Shown here in pieces: positions 53,731 to 64,000 of a stretch of 64,000 bases of DNA (the first letter of the stretch is position 1; every line of letters starts with the position of its first letter). The stretch spans positions 15,269,118 through 15,333,117 of the forward strand of contig NC_087078.1 in the NCBI RefSeq assembly GCF_026151205.1, in the 5' to 3' direction. Below the pieces are notes generated by a model that searched no databases, was not told the origin of the DNA, and was given only the letters and a program-made list of their open reading frames with translations. Source of the stretch: Bolinopsis microptera. Taxonomy: Eukaryota > Ctenophora > Tentaculata > Lobata > Bolinopsidae. Made by a program: the position numbers and the translations under genes.

Positions 53731-54132
53731 TAGATACGTCACGCGCCGCAACCGAATCAGATTTAAGTGCACTTTTTTCATTGTAAACACTACAAACGAC
53801 GCGCAACACGTTCTACGTGGTCGAAATTTTTGAGGTCTCTAACACCGGAATGGAGCAATATTTAGACGATCTGACACTTTCTGGGGCTTAAGCAACCTAA
53901 GAGAAATTAGGGGAACAACTCAGAAAAAATTTTAGTCGATATTCCGGTGTCTGTAGATGTCCGAAGTTTTGGCAGTAAAGTGCTCACAACACAGCTTCTG
54001 AAGGCTCTAGAAGGTTCCCGATACCGTCAGAGTGTTCAGTACACTCCATTCTATCATATAAGAACCCTAAAAGAAGTCCCAGGGCTCGAGCAAAAAAGCG
54101 TGATATTTGCCCGTAACAGCCTCTACTACAAT
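53731..54132. mobile_element. Relative of the 21144-22004 TIR transposon, right end
   Basis: Ends with tgcccgtaacagcctctact, a two-base variant of that family's TIR, preceded by a gctcgagcaa word as in the others. The left boundary is uncertain. Confidence 0.5.
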
Positions 54133-54418
54133 AGATTGATTTAAAATCTTTGGATATGCCGGTTTCGTTTATACCAGTTTATTAGTATAATTGTGTGATG
54201 TGACTAGTGAGTGACTACATGCGTTGGTAATATTGTGACTATTTGTTACTATATTCTCACTCATTCGCTTGCCTTAACATTATCACGTGAATTTGGTTTT
54301 AATGGTTTTGCAATCGAACAAAACGGTTTCAAAATTCACATTAACCCTAATCCAAATCCTAACCACCTCGTCTGACGTCGAGGGTTTAATATATTTGGAA
54401 CAAATATTTTACAAGTAC

Positions 54419-54534
54419 TTGTAGCGCGATGCACTACTGGGCCGCGCCGCGCATCTTCTCGCAACCACATAGATCGGCGTAATGCACCACTGGGCCTCGC
54501 CGAGCTGGGAAGGATTGACATCGTGATTCAATAC
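54419..54534. mobile_element. SINE-like element, family 1
   Basis: ttgtagcgcgatgcactact through ggattgacatcgtgattca is flanked by acaagtact at both ends, a likely target-site duplication. It matches the insert at 10965-11083. Two related half-units (ggcccagt(g/a)gtgcat on the minus strand) make it look dimeric. Confidence 0.75.
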
Positions 54535-54671
54535 AAGTACTAACTTTTAAAAATGGATTTGCAAAAAAGTTTTAAACTGCTATTTTGTTTATTTTATATA
54601 AAAGCTTAGTCCTTGAATTGTAATATGTTTGGTGTTTATAATTTTGTAATTTATATTAAATAATAGGGCGC

Positions 54672-55090
54672 AATTTTAATTGACGATGTCAATTCATGGC
54701 AGCTCGGCGCGGCACAGTAGCGCATCTCGCCGATCTAGCTAGAGAAGCCATGTCGCTGTGAAAAGCCTTATTAAGTGCGCGGCGCGGCACAGTAACGCAT
54801 TGCGCTACAAGGCGCAATTATATTTTGACCGTTCTGTGCCATGTACATGCTACATTTATAAATGCTGATTTTGATTTTAATGGTAAATATAATTATAACG
54901 TTAATAGTTAAGGTGCACAAATTTGTATTTCAAATCTTTATCATTTATATTATTTTCACAATTGTAGCGCGATGCGTTACTGTGCCGCGCCGCGCACTTA
55001 ATAAGGCTTCTCACAGCGACACTGGCTAGATCGGCGAGATGCGCTACTGTGCCGCGCCGAGCTGCCATGAATTGACATCGTCAATTAATT
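54672..55090. mobile_element. Foldback with ~125-bp GC-rich arms
   Basis: ttaattgacgatgtcaattc through cgcattgcgctacaa (54672-54810) pairs with 54961-55090 almost base for base. The unpaired middle (54811-54960) belongs to the mosaic repeat. Each arm resembles the family 1 SINE-like sequence, so this may be two inverted copies rather than one element. Confidence 0.8.
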
Positions 55091-55104
55091 TCACAATTAC
55101 TTTA

Positions 55105-55225
55105 AAACCAAACTAGTTATGTAGCGCGATGCACTACTGGGTCGCGCGCGCATCAAATAATGCTTCTCGCAACCACATGCAACCGTATGCAGATCGGCGA
55201 GATGCGAAGGATTGACATCGTGAAT
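55105..55225. mobile_element. SINE-like element, family 1 (second orientation)
   Basis: tagcgcgatgcactactggg through ggattgacatcgtgaatc is flanked by tagtttggttt-like and aagtttggttt-like duplicates (in complement). In the inverted left block the related element sits a few bases away in the other orientation. Confidence 0.6.
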
Positions 55226-55433
55226 CAAAACCAAACTTACTTGAATCCTAAAACATAAACAGCTCAAATGTTGTTTTACAAGCCTCATGTCACGGTACGT
55301 GCGCGCGTTTGACAAAAATGGTTATTTGCTCATAATATAACTCGTTAATGGTTAAGAAATAATTTTCATGCTTATACTATTATGTAATTATAGGTTTTAT
55401 TAGATATTAGAATTAAAAACATTGGTCACAGGG

Positions 55434-55620
55434 GGGCTGAAACCAGGTTTTCGATCAAATGCTGCCATTTGTAGTCAAACGTCGCCCAGAGTTACCTGAG
55501 GACCCCAGGCTATTATGTTCATTAACATAATAAAGATTTGGGGGAATGACAGGCTGAGCGCGGCCCAGTAACTAAACGCCCAGAGTTGCTCTCGTCCAAT
55601 GAAATCGCTGCATTTTGCAA
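55434..55620. repeat. Repeat block with filled SINE site
   Basis: gctgaaaccaggttttcgat and gctctcgtccaatgaaatcg flank the element at 55496-55575. The inverted copy at 58870-58980 has the same flanks without the element. Confidence 0.88.
55496..55575 (+). mobile_element. SINE-like element, family 2, with empty site in window
   Basis: cctgaggaccccaggctatt to gcgcggcccagtaa, about 80 bases, is flanked by cgcccagagtt on both sides. Comparison with 58870-58980 shows the site before insertion. Too short and too poor in family features to class further. Confidence 0.85.
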
Positions 55621-57493
55621 GTCAGTATATCATATATGCTATATTGAATTACAATTTACATATTATTTATTTACAATATACATATATTTACAGGAAAGAA
55701 AAATTTTTAGGAAAGAAAAATTTTTATTTACCACAAATAATCAATACATAATGTTATATTCATAAATAAATTCAAATTTCAATTTCAAACACATATACAG
55801 TACGCCGCGCACACAGCCACAATTTAAAATTGTTCAGAAATTCGTAGGTCAGCTGTAGGCGCCGCGCACAGGATCTATTTAATTGTTAACTTACAATTAC
55901 ATGTCACATTTCTTAATTACTAGAGCCAAAATTTCAGAAGCAAAATAATTTAAAAGATATTTCTGTCGTTCACGCAGTACAGGCCGTGAGCACTGCGATC
56001 TAATTAATATAATAATGGAGAGATTCCAAAAAACCGCGCGCTCGTTATTTATTGTGATTAAATTGAGTGCGCGCCACTGTGAACAGCAGTACCGCTCAAG
56101 CATGAATTAGTACTGAGCGGTACGCAGTTCTGCGTGAGGCGTAGACATTTGTAGCACACGTTTCATTCAACTAATCCATTAATCCATGTGACATGTACAA
56201 TGTAATTATATTAAAGCAAAAAGAATATTAATTTTAGTAATAATTGACGTAAACATATGTGTTTAAATAACATCTATAATCTAGCGAGTTACTAATACCG
56301 TTCGCGTTTGTTTGTATTCTTGATTATATATCTTTACACTAGCCTATATTATGATGGAGATATACATTATATAATTGCTCCAATATTCAACACTGCTAAA
56401 CAACAAATACCTACTCGCCCATCGATGAAGCAGTCGCCAAAACAAAGCTCAAAGTTAATATATCTTCGTACTTCGTTTTGGAAACTGTAGAATTCCAATA
56501 AATAATCGTGTATTCGATGGGCAAGCACTCGCCACTTGAGGCCGAGACAAACGGCACCAGCTCCGCCCCGCAACTGTGAAGTAAGGCGGGGCGGTGGTGT
56601 GCGCCGTTTATACGGCCCACAGCACGAGACATTTTGAGCTTCAAGACTTAAGACTATAAAAGTCCCGAATTAAACGTAGCGACTTACCATCGTCAGCCGT
56701 CAAAAATTTAGAATTTGTATGTTATAAACTCCACACCTGCTATCAGTCTAACATGTAATTTAGTTTGTTATTGGCTAAATTTTCAACTCGATTAAGCGAT
56801 GCAGACGGATGAACTAGGCTTCTCCTCCGTCAAAAACACAATGAGAGGGGATTGTGGAAGGACACGAACACTATTCGTTAACTCGTACCCCGGGTACCCC
56901 CTAGAACTGTGTCCCATCAGAGAGAGCCCATCACCCGTCAGATCGAAAACAGTGTTTTAGTTTTGATATATGCTGTACCAATTACAATAAATGGTAAGTC
57001 AAGGCTGACGTTGGTAGCAAAGTATAAAGTGACACGTCACAACAAAATAACCACTACACACTACACACACTATACGCTATAACTATTGTACACAGTACAC
57101 AGTATAACTAAAATATAAAATATAAACAAGTTACAAGAGACAAAAGAGTTTACAGAAGAGTTTTACATCGGCTCAGCACCACCAGGACATTGGCTATACA
57201 CGTGGGTCAATTAGTTTGATTTGGTATGGCTCGACCGGGAAAGTGGTCGAAATTAGTGCTCTTAATGAGTCATCACTGTCGTCTGAATATTAGAGCGGGA
57301 ACTTCCCAAGTTTCGGCCGACAACGCGACGCGCACAGCATGGGCGCGCAATGCTATGCGCGGTCTCATATTACTGTGTCATTCGGCGGTTGCGCTCAGAG
57401 TTACTGGGAATGAGTTGTATGTTGTTTACCTAAATTCAAGCATGGTATTCATAGATAAGCTTGTCAGTCAGTAAGTGCTTAAGTGGGAATAAC
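55621..57493. other. Intergenic, no gene seen
   Basis: AT-rich with several GC pockets. Short ORFs at 56367-56644 and 57226-57474 lack family features or splice support. Confidence 0.35.
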
Positions 57494-57517
57494 AGGCAAA
57501 TGAATATCACTTCATAA

Positions 57518-58080
57518 TCAGAATTCAGTGAAATTTCTGTCGCACCACTCAGTTCCATACCGGTTTTGAGCTCTTAGAAGTGACTGTTTAAGTAAATTCT
57601 TGACAGATCCGCATGTGGAGGTGAAATTTAACGGGCCAACTTTACGGAATTCGTTCCACAGCCATGCAGATTTATAAATAAATTGATTAGTTGGAGAGGG
57701 TGTAATGAACAGATTATCTTTCCTATTTGATATGTTGAATAAGTAGTATAACGAAATTGGTACTCGTGACTTAATGATCTTAAAAAGTTCCATTAAACAA
57801 CGGTATCGGTACAGGTTCTCTGTAACAAGTAATTCATGTTTTGTGAATAGAGGCTTAGTGGACTCTTTAACATAGAATTCAGATCCTAGACGTTGAGAAT
57901 TAATTGGTCTTGCTCTAGCACATGTCTTGAATTTGTCTACATAAGCTTCATAAGCTTCATAGTCTCCAAATAGAATCCTGATACACTTCTTTTGAGTAAT
58001 AAATAGTGGTTTTAACTGATTATTGGGAATACCTCCCCAGACAGAAATAGCATAACCTAGTTCGGCTACCTAGGTGTAAC
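57518..58080 (-). pseudogene. 5'-truncated LINE reverse transcriptase, C-terminus
   Basis: The frame is open from about 58080, upstream of the first in-frame ATG (57793), to the stop at 57518. GYAISVWGGIPNNQLKPLF, TQKKCIRILFGDY and SAWLWNEFRKVGPLNF are the typical end of APE-type (jockey/CR1-like) LINE polyproteins, after the catalytic domain. A stop in the upstream flank marks the truncation point. It may belong to the same family as the endonuclease fragment at 11369-12019. Confidence 0.88.
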
Positions 58081-58169
58081 CTAGGTGTGATTCAAAGAGA
58101 GAATGATATATTTGTTTATATAGTGATTCTGGTAAGCATACATATTACATATATATTCATATAGTCTAT

Positions 58170-58844
58170 GTAATAAGCGCCATGAGTTGGCACAGAATTT
58201 TTTGTCTCTGATTTTGATAAATTTGGTACCAAAAGTTGCCTTTAACTGTGAATAATGAAAATTCACCGTGTAGCACGATTCGTTGAGATGTATGTGGGCC
58301 TCCTGTGCATTGCAAAAGTGTACTATGGACTAAAAATGGTTAATTTATTGCTTAAAATGCCTATAATTCCTATAATATTAATTTTTTGAAATAATTCTTA
58401 CAGAATCGTAATAATGAATAAGCTTAATCAGACGCAACTTTTGGTACCAAAATTATAATATTTAAAGCACCAAATTTTTTGAAAATTTGTTCAAAATTTT
58501 ACACAAGTGGGGACCCTTGTTTTCAAATTAAAAACTTTTGAAAAAAAAAATCCTTTAAATCTTAAAACATTAGTACTAAAAGTTTCGTCTCGATGAGCTG
58601 ATTACGATACCATAATATAAACTATGTGATAATGATTTAAAATATGAAAGTTATAGGCCAATTAAAACTAAAAATTTGCGCGAAAAAATCACGCGCGGCG
58701 AACATGGAACAAGCGCCGTGTAGCATTTTTCCCGAAAATTGCTACACGGTGAATTGATTTTATTCACATTTTTAGACAACTTTTGGTACCAAATTTGTCG
58801 AAATCGGAGAAAAAAGTTCTGTGCTCGTGCTTGGCGCTTATTAC
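58170..58844. mobile_element. TIR/foldback element with ~105-bp arms
   Basis: gtaataagcgccatgagttg at the left pairs with the complement of ...ttggcgcttattac at the right. Pairing continues through tttggtaccaaaagttg and ends at aattcaccgtgtagc (58260-58274) against gctacacggtgaatt (58741-58755). The 466-base middle is AT-rich without an ORF. It is non-autonomous. Confidence 0.85.
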
Positions 58845-58869
58845 ACTGACTAATATGCGGAGCTTGGCT

Positions 58870-58980
58870 TACATAATGCAGCGATTTCATTGGACGAGAG
58901 CAACTTTTGGCGACGTTCGGCTACACATGGCAGCGTTTGATCGAAAACCTGGTTTCAGCTCCCCCTGTGTGGTACACTGG
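58870..58980 (-). repeat. Empty-site copy of 55434-55620
   Basis: On the minus strand: gctgaaaccaggttttcgat, then gtcgccaaaagttgctctcg with no insertion. See 55496-55575. Confidence 0.88.
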
Positions 58981-59019
58981 TACAGTTTACTTTTACAATC
59001 CCACAGGTTACTCAATTAC

Positions 59020-59340
59020 TCATAAACAAAAACGTACGCGCGTATAAGCATGTACATAGAACGATCAACATCTAATTGCGCCCTAAAGAATAGTAACGTA
59101 CGCGTACGCGCGCTAAGTAACTTGATCCACGAACAATGAAATATAAAAACTCATAAACTTGCATTGGAAGACTTCGCCGCTTTGACGCGCCGCGCAAACT
59201 ATCATTCTTACTTCGCCGCGCATCGAAGTAAGAGATCTCAGCCTGACGAGATTGTTTCTCTTTAAATTCGCATAGCAACGATACAATCTGGAAGGCCGGT
59301 TGACATCGTCAATCAACTCATAAACTTAACGGGTGATACT
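59020..59340. repeat. Inverted copy of 4450-4765
   Basis: Same block as at 4.45 kb in opposite orientation, continuing at 58970-59030 into the sequence matched by 10715-10770. Confidence 0.85.
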
Positions 59341-59667
59341 CGTAAAATATTTGTTCCAAATATTGGACCGTCGACGAGTCCAACTCGGCGCGCGTCGCTG
59401 CTAGGTTAAAAAGCTACAACTCATTAACGTGCTTTTTTAAAATTACTTTTATAGTTTATATCTCCAATCAAAATCTTTTCACCATTACCTAATATAATAA
59501 TTATATTTATATTATGAAAGACCAAATCAAATCAAGTGATCACATTTGAACAAGAATTGCGCCGGTTAGCGGACGCTAGATTTCCATCGCCCGTAATTAA
59601 TTACAATTAACGATCGTTTCATATTGGTTAAATTACCAAATTTCTTTGGGGCGTTACAGAGAACAAG

Positions 59668-60210
59668 GACATCTGTCCGACAGCGACTCTTGTCCGACTC
59701 AATATGTTACCAGAAAAAAAAAGACATCTGTCCGAAATTGTGATCTAATTGCAATACGACACATTTCCATTTTCCAATTAGAGACATGATCTGAACTGAG
59801 ATATGACCTGAGCTGAGCTGAACTCTACCATAGTTTATTTTCATTTGATGTCAAAAATTGGACAATAGTTTAAATGTTATATAAATAACTAATCTCCATA
59901 CCGCTCTCCTGTGTGTAATGTAGGCTGTGATGTGATTGGCAGCTTGTTACAGCTTGTTAGTGTACGGCTAGCATGATCCTGTCCTCAAATAGTCAATCAC
60001 GTATCGATGGATCAGATCTCAATGGATCAAACCAGCATTATATTAGGACTGTGGGAGCAACGTCACAAGATTACACGTGAGCTTGTGAAATACGAACGTG
60101 ATCCGAAATTGCAAATGTGATCCGAAAGTTGGACAGATGTCGCCAAAAACGACTCCTATCTGACAGCGACTCTTGTCCGAAACAGGTAATTCGACTGTCG
60201 GACAGATGTC
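59668..60210. mobile_element. Possible TIR element, ~540 bp
   Basis: gacatctgtccgac (59668-59681) and gtcggacagatgtc (60197-60210) are inverted copies; cagcgactcttgtccga occurs near both ends. No ORF. The target duplication is not clear. Confidence 0.6.
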
Positions 60211-60710
60211 ACCCAATCAAATTTGTGGTACTTAATACAATGTGAATCATAATAAAATGTATCGTTCATTTCGTCTAAATATAATGAATCAATCTATTGG
60301 CAATCATGTTCAACATGATAGTCATAACATCATAATTTATACAACAACATAACAAATTACTAATATCAGGTTGCACCAAGCACCCACAACAAAATGAGAA
60401 GTTTGTATCGCATGAAGTTAACGAAAGCTTAAACGACAAATATCAATGCGAATCAAAATGTATAATAGCGAAAAGAGATATACATGCGCGTCGTACACGA
60501 TTTATTAGCTCGATTCTTGGTATAGAGTACACCTTGACATAAAAGCATTGTAAAATGCGCGCGCGACCATCAAGTAATAATTTGTAAAGGAGCACGTGTT
60601 TGCGGAGGTTAATGCATGTTTTGCTTTGTGACACCACGAAAAACCTATACCCACTATACCCATTCTCAAATCCTACCACTTCTAACCATCTATTGCCTTT
60701 TTAGGCGATG
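60211..60710. other. Intergenic, no gene seen
   Basis: AT-rich flank of GPCR copy 2. Confidence 0.35.
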
Positions 60711-62331
60711 GAAAAAATAATAAATAAACAGTAATATGATATGCAATGTAACAATACCATGTCATTTTAGTTTTAACATGGAACAATGAAAATGTGGAAT
60801 TGTATCGCTAAACAGAATTATCTTGAATATTTCGGTGGATACTTCGTTTATTATTTTTTAGCTGCAATCTTGGTAATTCGACTATTGGTGTTGTAGCATC
60901 AATTTGCATTTCTGAAGAACCTTGCTTTGGAGGGAGTCTTTGAAGGGGCTGTGGTCTTTGATGGGGTCGAAATCTTCGTTGATTAGAGGATCTCTTTGAG
61001 GGGAGAAGTTCAGAAATCTTTTTTCTCAGAAAATGTCTGAAACTTCGCACACTGAGCGAGTATACAAAAAAATTCGCCATAGTGTTAATGTTGGAGAAGT
61101 GATATACAACGTTAAGTGTAGTGCTGCTTGGTTGAACTCCTGCAACTGCTGCTACTGCCACCACAGTTGTAGGCAGATATGATAGCAAAAAGACTACGAT
61201 AGTAAGTAGGACTGTGATCACACCCTCCCATCTCAGTGATTCTCCGTGTCTGGAGCCAGCTCTACTAGCCACAATCAGGAGGAGAACAGAGCTTACGATG
61301 AGTATCATGTAGGGTACGATACTTAAAACAGCAACACTGATGGGGAAGTAAAGTGTATACCATATTGGCACAGTGGGTGAGTAAAGATCATAGTTACAAC
61401 CATAGTCTATGTAGCTGAACCTTAGTGTGTCTCTTATGTAAAATACATTTACCACTAGTACTGGAGTGTACCAACCAAGCAACAAGAGCCATACAACAGA
61501 GCAGATTCTATGTCCCAATCGCGTGGACCATGCCCCAGTTTTCAGGGGATATTTTACCATGATCAGTTTCAAGATAGCCATAGCAGATGTCAGGAACACA
61601 GTCATTGGACCACACATCCAGCTTATATTATACTGAACATGGCAGAGAATTTCCCCAAACACCCAACCATCCATTATCAGTGCCACAAATCCTGGAAATA
61701 CTTTAAATACAGCTAGCATTAAGTCACAAACAGCCATGTGCTGCATCACTGCTATTATCACTTTATGGAGTTTTATTGCTTTATATCTAATTGTTGCTAT
61801 TAAAATGATGCAGTCTCCTACAAGCGATGCAAGAAAAACTGTTAAACTCCACAATACAAAAATTGTTCTCTCCGTGTCATCTTTGATAGCTAATAGCGTC
61901 TTGTTGTCTGTTTTCATGTTGATATAATCTGCCTGGTCATAAGATTGATTACATTTCATACTCTTAATTTCAGCTAAGTTAATTTAAGAAGACAACTCTG
62001 CTTGCTGAGAGAGAGAGAGAGAGGATTTACTAACAAGCAAGCATTTAGGAAATTGTATTAAAAAAATTTCACAACTATATAGCAACGAATAAATTTGGTA
62101 CCGGTTTTTAAGATGCTGGCAGACAATACCACCTCCTAAGTTGGGACTTGTAACTACAGCAGGGACATAGATGTGAATCACGTGATTAGGTGAACCAGCT
62201 ACTCAATTTAAACTTATCTAACACTCCTTTCCTCAATTTGAATAACTGTGCGAAAAGCTGTATCATATTACAAGCAGGCCTTTTGTGAAGGAAGTAGTAG
62301 TAGTAAAGTTAAGCAGGACCTACTAAAGCAT
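60711..62331 (-). repeat. Inverted segmental duplicate, right arm (GPCR block)
   Basis: Reverse complement of 2133-3836, with about 100 bases missing from the 3' flank relative to the left copy. Confidence 0.9.
60808..61959 (-). CDS. Rhodopsin-family (class A) GPCR, copy 2
   Basis: Also 383 residues and intronless. The receptor core equals copy 1 except for a few conservative changes (F13I near the N-terminus, M160L in TM4, F212L in TM5, V255I in TM6) and four or five in the tail. All landmark residues (D79, C106, KYP 136-138, C188, P263, NFFVY) are kept, and no stop or frameshift is present. Both genes therefore look functional and should bind the same ligand. The concentration of changes outside the binding core fits either a young duplication or gene conversion between inverted arms. 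SSNA1 begins about 1.4 kb upstream of the start on the other strand. Confidence 0.93.
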   Translation of the reverse strand: MKCNQSYDQADYINMKTDNKTLLAIKDDTERTIFVLWSLTVFLASLVGDCIILIATIRYKAIKLHKVIIAVMQHMAVCDLMLAVFKVFPGFVALIMDGWVFGEILCHVQYNISWMCGPMTVFLTSAMAILKLIMVKYPLKTGAWSTRLGHRICSVVWLLLLGWYTPVLVVNVFYIRDTLRFSYIDYGCNYDLYSPTVPIWYTLYFPISVAVLSIVPYMILIVSSVLLLIVASRAGSRHGESLRWEGVITVLLTIVVFLLSYLPTTVVAVAAVAGVQPSSTTLNVVYHFSNINTMANFFVYSLSVRSFRHFLRKKISELLPSKRSSNQRRFRPHQRPQPLQRLPPKQGSSEMQIDATTPIVELPRLQLKNNKRSIHRNIQDNSV

Positions 62332-62814
62332 GTATAATAATTCAGTACCAGAGAAACCGTACTCTAAGTAGTGGTGAGGTGTGGTTTTGGTGATTGTGCA
62401 TTGGTAGAAGGTCCTTTTATTTAAGCAATAATTGAGATAGTCATCATTTGGGTTTTCAGGAGAATATTTGGGTACTTTTCAGGGTCATAGAATGAGAAAT
62501 CCTGAAAATTATTTCAAAGGATAAACCAATTCATGGCATGTTGCTATCTTAGATTTAAAGTAAGTAAATTGCTAAAAATGTGTCACAATGCTTGTATCTG
62601 ATAGTTCATATTTAAGTAATATTGTTTTCTTTAATTAAGTAACACAAGAAAAACTGGTCATAAGAAGAAGGTTACATTTACATTATATTATGTTGCCTGA
62701 TTAAAATAAATTAAGAGTTTATCATAGACCATTCTGATTGCTGAGATTAAACTCATGGATACCCAAGACAGTATTAAAAAGACGCAAAACTGTTATCAAT
62801 TGACAAGTATGTAG
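62332..62814. other. Intergenic, no gene seen
   Basis: AT-rich; lies between the GPCR block and the relic of a third flank. Confidence 0.35.
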
Positions 62815-62990
62815 CCAATTACCAAGATGCTAGCAGAAAAAGAGTGGTGAATCACGTGATCCTGCATCAGCTACTCAAATTAATAAACCGCTCCTTTCTT
62901 CTTTATAGTATTAGTATTACTATCTGTGTATCACCAGATGAGCAGCTGTATCATTATAGGGCAGTGAACACCTGCAAAAAGTTCCACTTT
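62815..62990 (-). repeat. Diverged third copy of the GPCR 5' flank
   Basis: aagatgctagcaga, gtgaatcacgtgat, cagctactcaaatt and agctgtatcatta follow in the same order as in 62095-62285, with many differences between them. No receptor frame is found beside it, so only the flank remains. Confidence 0.7.
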
Positions 62991-63369
62991 GGGTCCCCGA
63001 ATGTTGTATATTAAAAGAGATAATCACACAGCTGGTTCTTGCAGGTAACAACTATTTTTTGGCTCAAAACTTTTATCATATAATACGGCTGTTATATGGT
63101 TTTAGCAATAAATATTCAATATTCTGTTCAAATTTTCTATTACATTCTCTGCTGAACAGTGTACGAACTCCGACCCGAAGGCATGGGAAAAGGGATGCCT
63201 CATAGTTCAGTACATTGTAGTAAGGGAAGCTCCGTATCGTGGATGTATCAATATCAACATCATCAACAGTCTCAAATTATTAATCCTACAGTTATATAGA
63301 AAGTATACTTTAATTAATATCACCTTCTAACACCCAAGTTTTAAGATGTCAATACTTTTATAGATCAAG
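62991..63369. other. Upstream region of SSNA1
   Basis: No other gene seen; presumably holds the SSNA1 promoter and 5' UTR. Confidence 0.4.
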
Positions 63370-63527
63370 ATGACTCAACAGGCAGCAGTATTACAAAACT
63401 GCAACAACGAGCTAGTCAAATGTATTGAGGATCTGTGTAACAAGAGAGATGCTCTGCAAAGGGACATCACGTCTGAGGAGGAAGAGAAAAGTAAACTCCA
63501 GAACGATATCAGAATACTGAGTGAGAG
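63370..63527 (+). CDS. SSNA1: SSNA1 (microtubule-associated coiled coil), exon 1
   Basis: Starts at ATG 63370 with [20 protein letters not shown], a near match to the highly conserved start of SSNA1/NA14. It continues as a charged coiled coil ([31 protein letters not shown]) and stops at donor gtgtgt in phase 2 after 52 codons. SSNA1 is a small fibre-forming protein of centrosomes, basal bodies and cilia that binds microtubules. The usual length is about 120 residues, so roughly half lies in exons beyond the window. Confidence 0.93.
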
Positions 63528-64000
63528 GTGTGTAGTATTAACTTAGACTTATATTGTAGTTAATTATGGTAGATTGTACAGTAGATCTGCTAAGTAATTT
63601 GAAGTCGGTGGTTAAGATCTATCTTACTATATATAAAGCAATACGATATTATATGTATGTATATATAATATCTGTTGCCATTTTACTGACACCACGACAT
63701 CAACTTTAACACGAAATTCCGTGAAAACCGTGAGAGATATTATGCTTTTTTGGTCGGGTAGAATGCTTTTATGGCCTTTTGGACAGTATGAAATATAAAA
63801 ATTGGCCAAGAAATAGGTACTTTACGTCCCCAAATTTGGACACCCAGGTGGTGTCAATATCGTAAAATAAATAGTATAATTGTCTTTTATTGTCTCTAGC
63901 AGGAACCCGTCTAACCTAGTGGTGTCAAGATATAACAATAATAATATTTATTTTGTAAGACGTTCAAATTTCAGAAAGTGAAGTTCTTATTCCTTGGTCA
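63528..64000 (+). other. SSNA1 intron 1 (start)
   Basis: AT-rich with no further exon that matches the family. A tctctag at 63900 is not followed by SSNA1-like coding sequence. Confidence 0.6.

Larger units (their letters stand above)
54543..55435. repeat. Mosaic repeat block, inverted homologue of 10.7-12.1 kb
   Basis: Collinear in reverse with the left block, apart from the LINE fragment present only on the left and the nested foldback present only here. The shared words include gccatgtacatgctac, cgtgacatgaggc (complement) and gcatgcaaccgt-type inserts at differing places. Confidence 0.8.

Noticed and set aside
1-64000. CRISPR arrays, operons and ribosome binding sites
   Set aside because: Introns, SINE-like elements and LINEs show an animal nuclear genome; the tandem arrays are satellites without spacer structure.

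Overview
This is a eukaryotic, animal, AT-rich and repeat-dense window. Genes are split by GT-AG introns or are single-exon receptor genes, and several retroelement classes and many short inverted-repeat elements fill the rest. The recognisable genes are metazoan: rhodopsin-type GPCRs, an AIG1/ADTRP-family hydrolase and SSNA1. The receptors have a KYP motif where most class A receptors have DRY, which I associate with cnidarian receptor families. I therefore think a cnidarian is the likeliest source, but that is an inference from family resemblance only.

Layout. 1-2130: a noisy ~44-bp CACGTG tandem array, then a G-rich tract that includes 594 consecutive bases with no C. 2133-3836: GPCR copy 1 (+). 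4.4-13.5 kb: dispersed repeats, two exons of an unidentified coiled-coil gene, an RLE-type LINE fragment, an APE-type LINE endonuclease fragment and a 1.4-kb repeat. 13.8-15 kb: a ruined Ty3/gypsy pol. 15.86-17.78 kb: complete four-exon AIG1-like gene (+). 18.5-22 kb: mixed repeats and TIR elements. 22.6-27.8 kb: two genes (-), each with one C2H2 finger of similar spacing. 28.4-28.7 kb: an 83-aa membrane microprotein (-) resembling the SLC35A4-linked microprotein. 30280-30379: a 100-N gap. 31-32.1 kb: intronless ORF (+) resembling the second RecA-like half of an SF1 helicase. 32.2-38.9 kb: almost gene-free, with a 37-bp minisatellite. 38.9-40.2 kb: three exons of a coiled-coil gene (-). 40.4-41.85 kb: inverted second copy of the 1.4-kb repeat. 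44-47.5 kb: tandem repeats, a 319-bp foldback, and a LINE whose ORF1 is split by a hAT-like MITE. 47.8-53.1 kb: pieces of an unidentified host gene, duplicated around an inserted RLE-type retrotransposon. 54.4-59.4 kb: SINE-like and foldback elements and a 5'-truncated LINE. 60.7-62.33 kb: GPCR copy 2 (-). 63370: first coding exon of SSNA1 (+).

The large-scale pattern worth most attention is a set of nested inverted homologies between the two ends: 2.1-3.8 with 60.7-62.3 kb, 4.45-4.76 with 59.0-59.3 kb, 10.7-11.3 with 54.8-55.4 kb (plus 58.97-59.03), and 12.0-12.09 with 54.54-54.63 kb. Their order is consistent with one inverted segmental duplication later broken up by element insertions. The recognisable genes do not form an obvious common pathway. 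I found no convincing complete new system; the C-free tract, the inverted duplication and the retroelement insertion flanked by ~600-bp copies are the most unusual signals.
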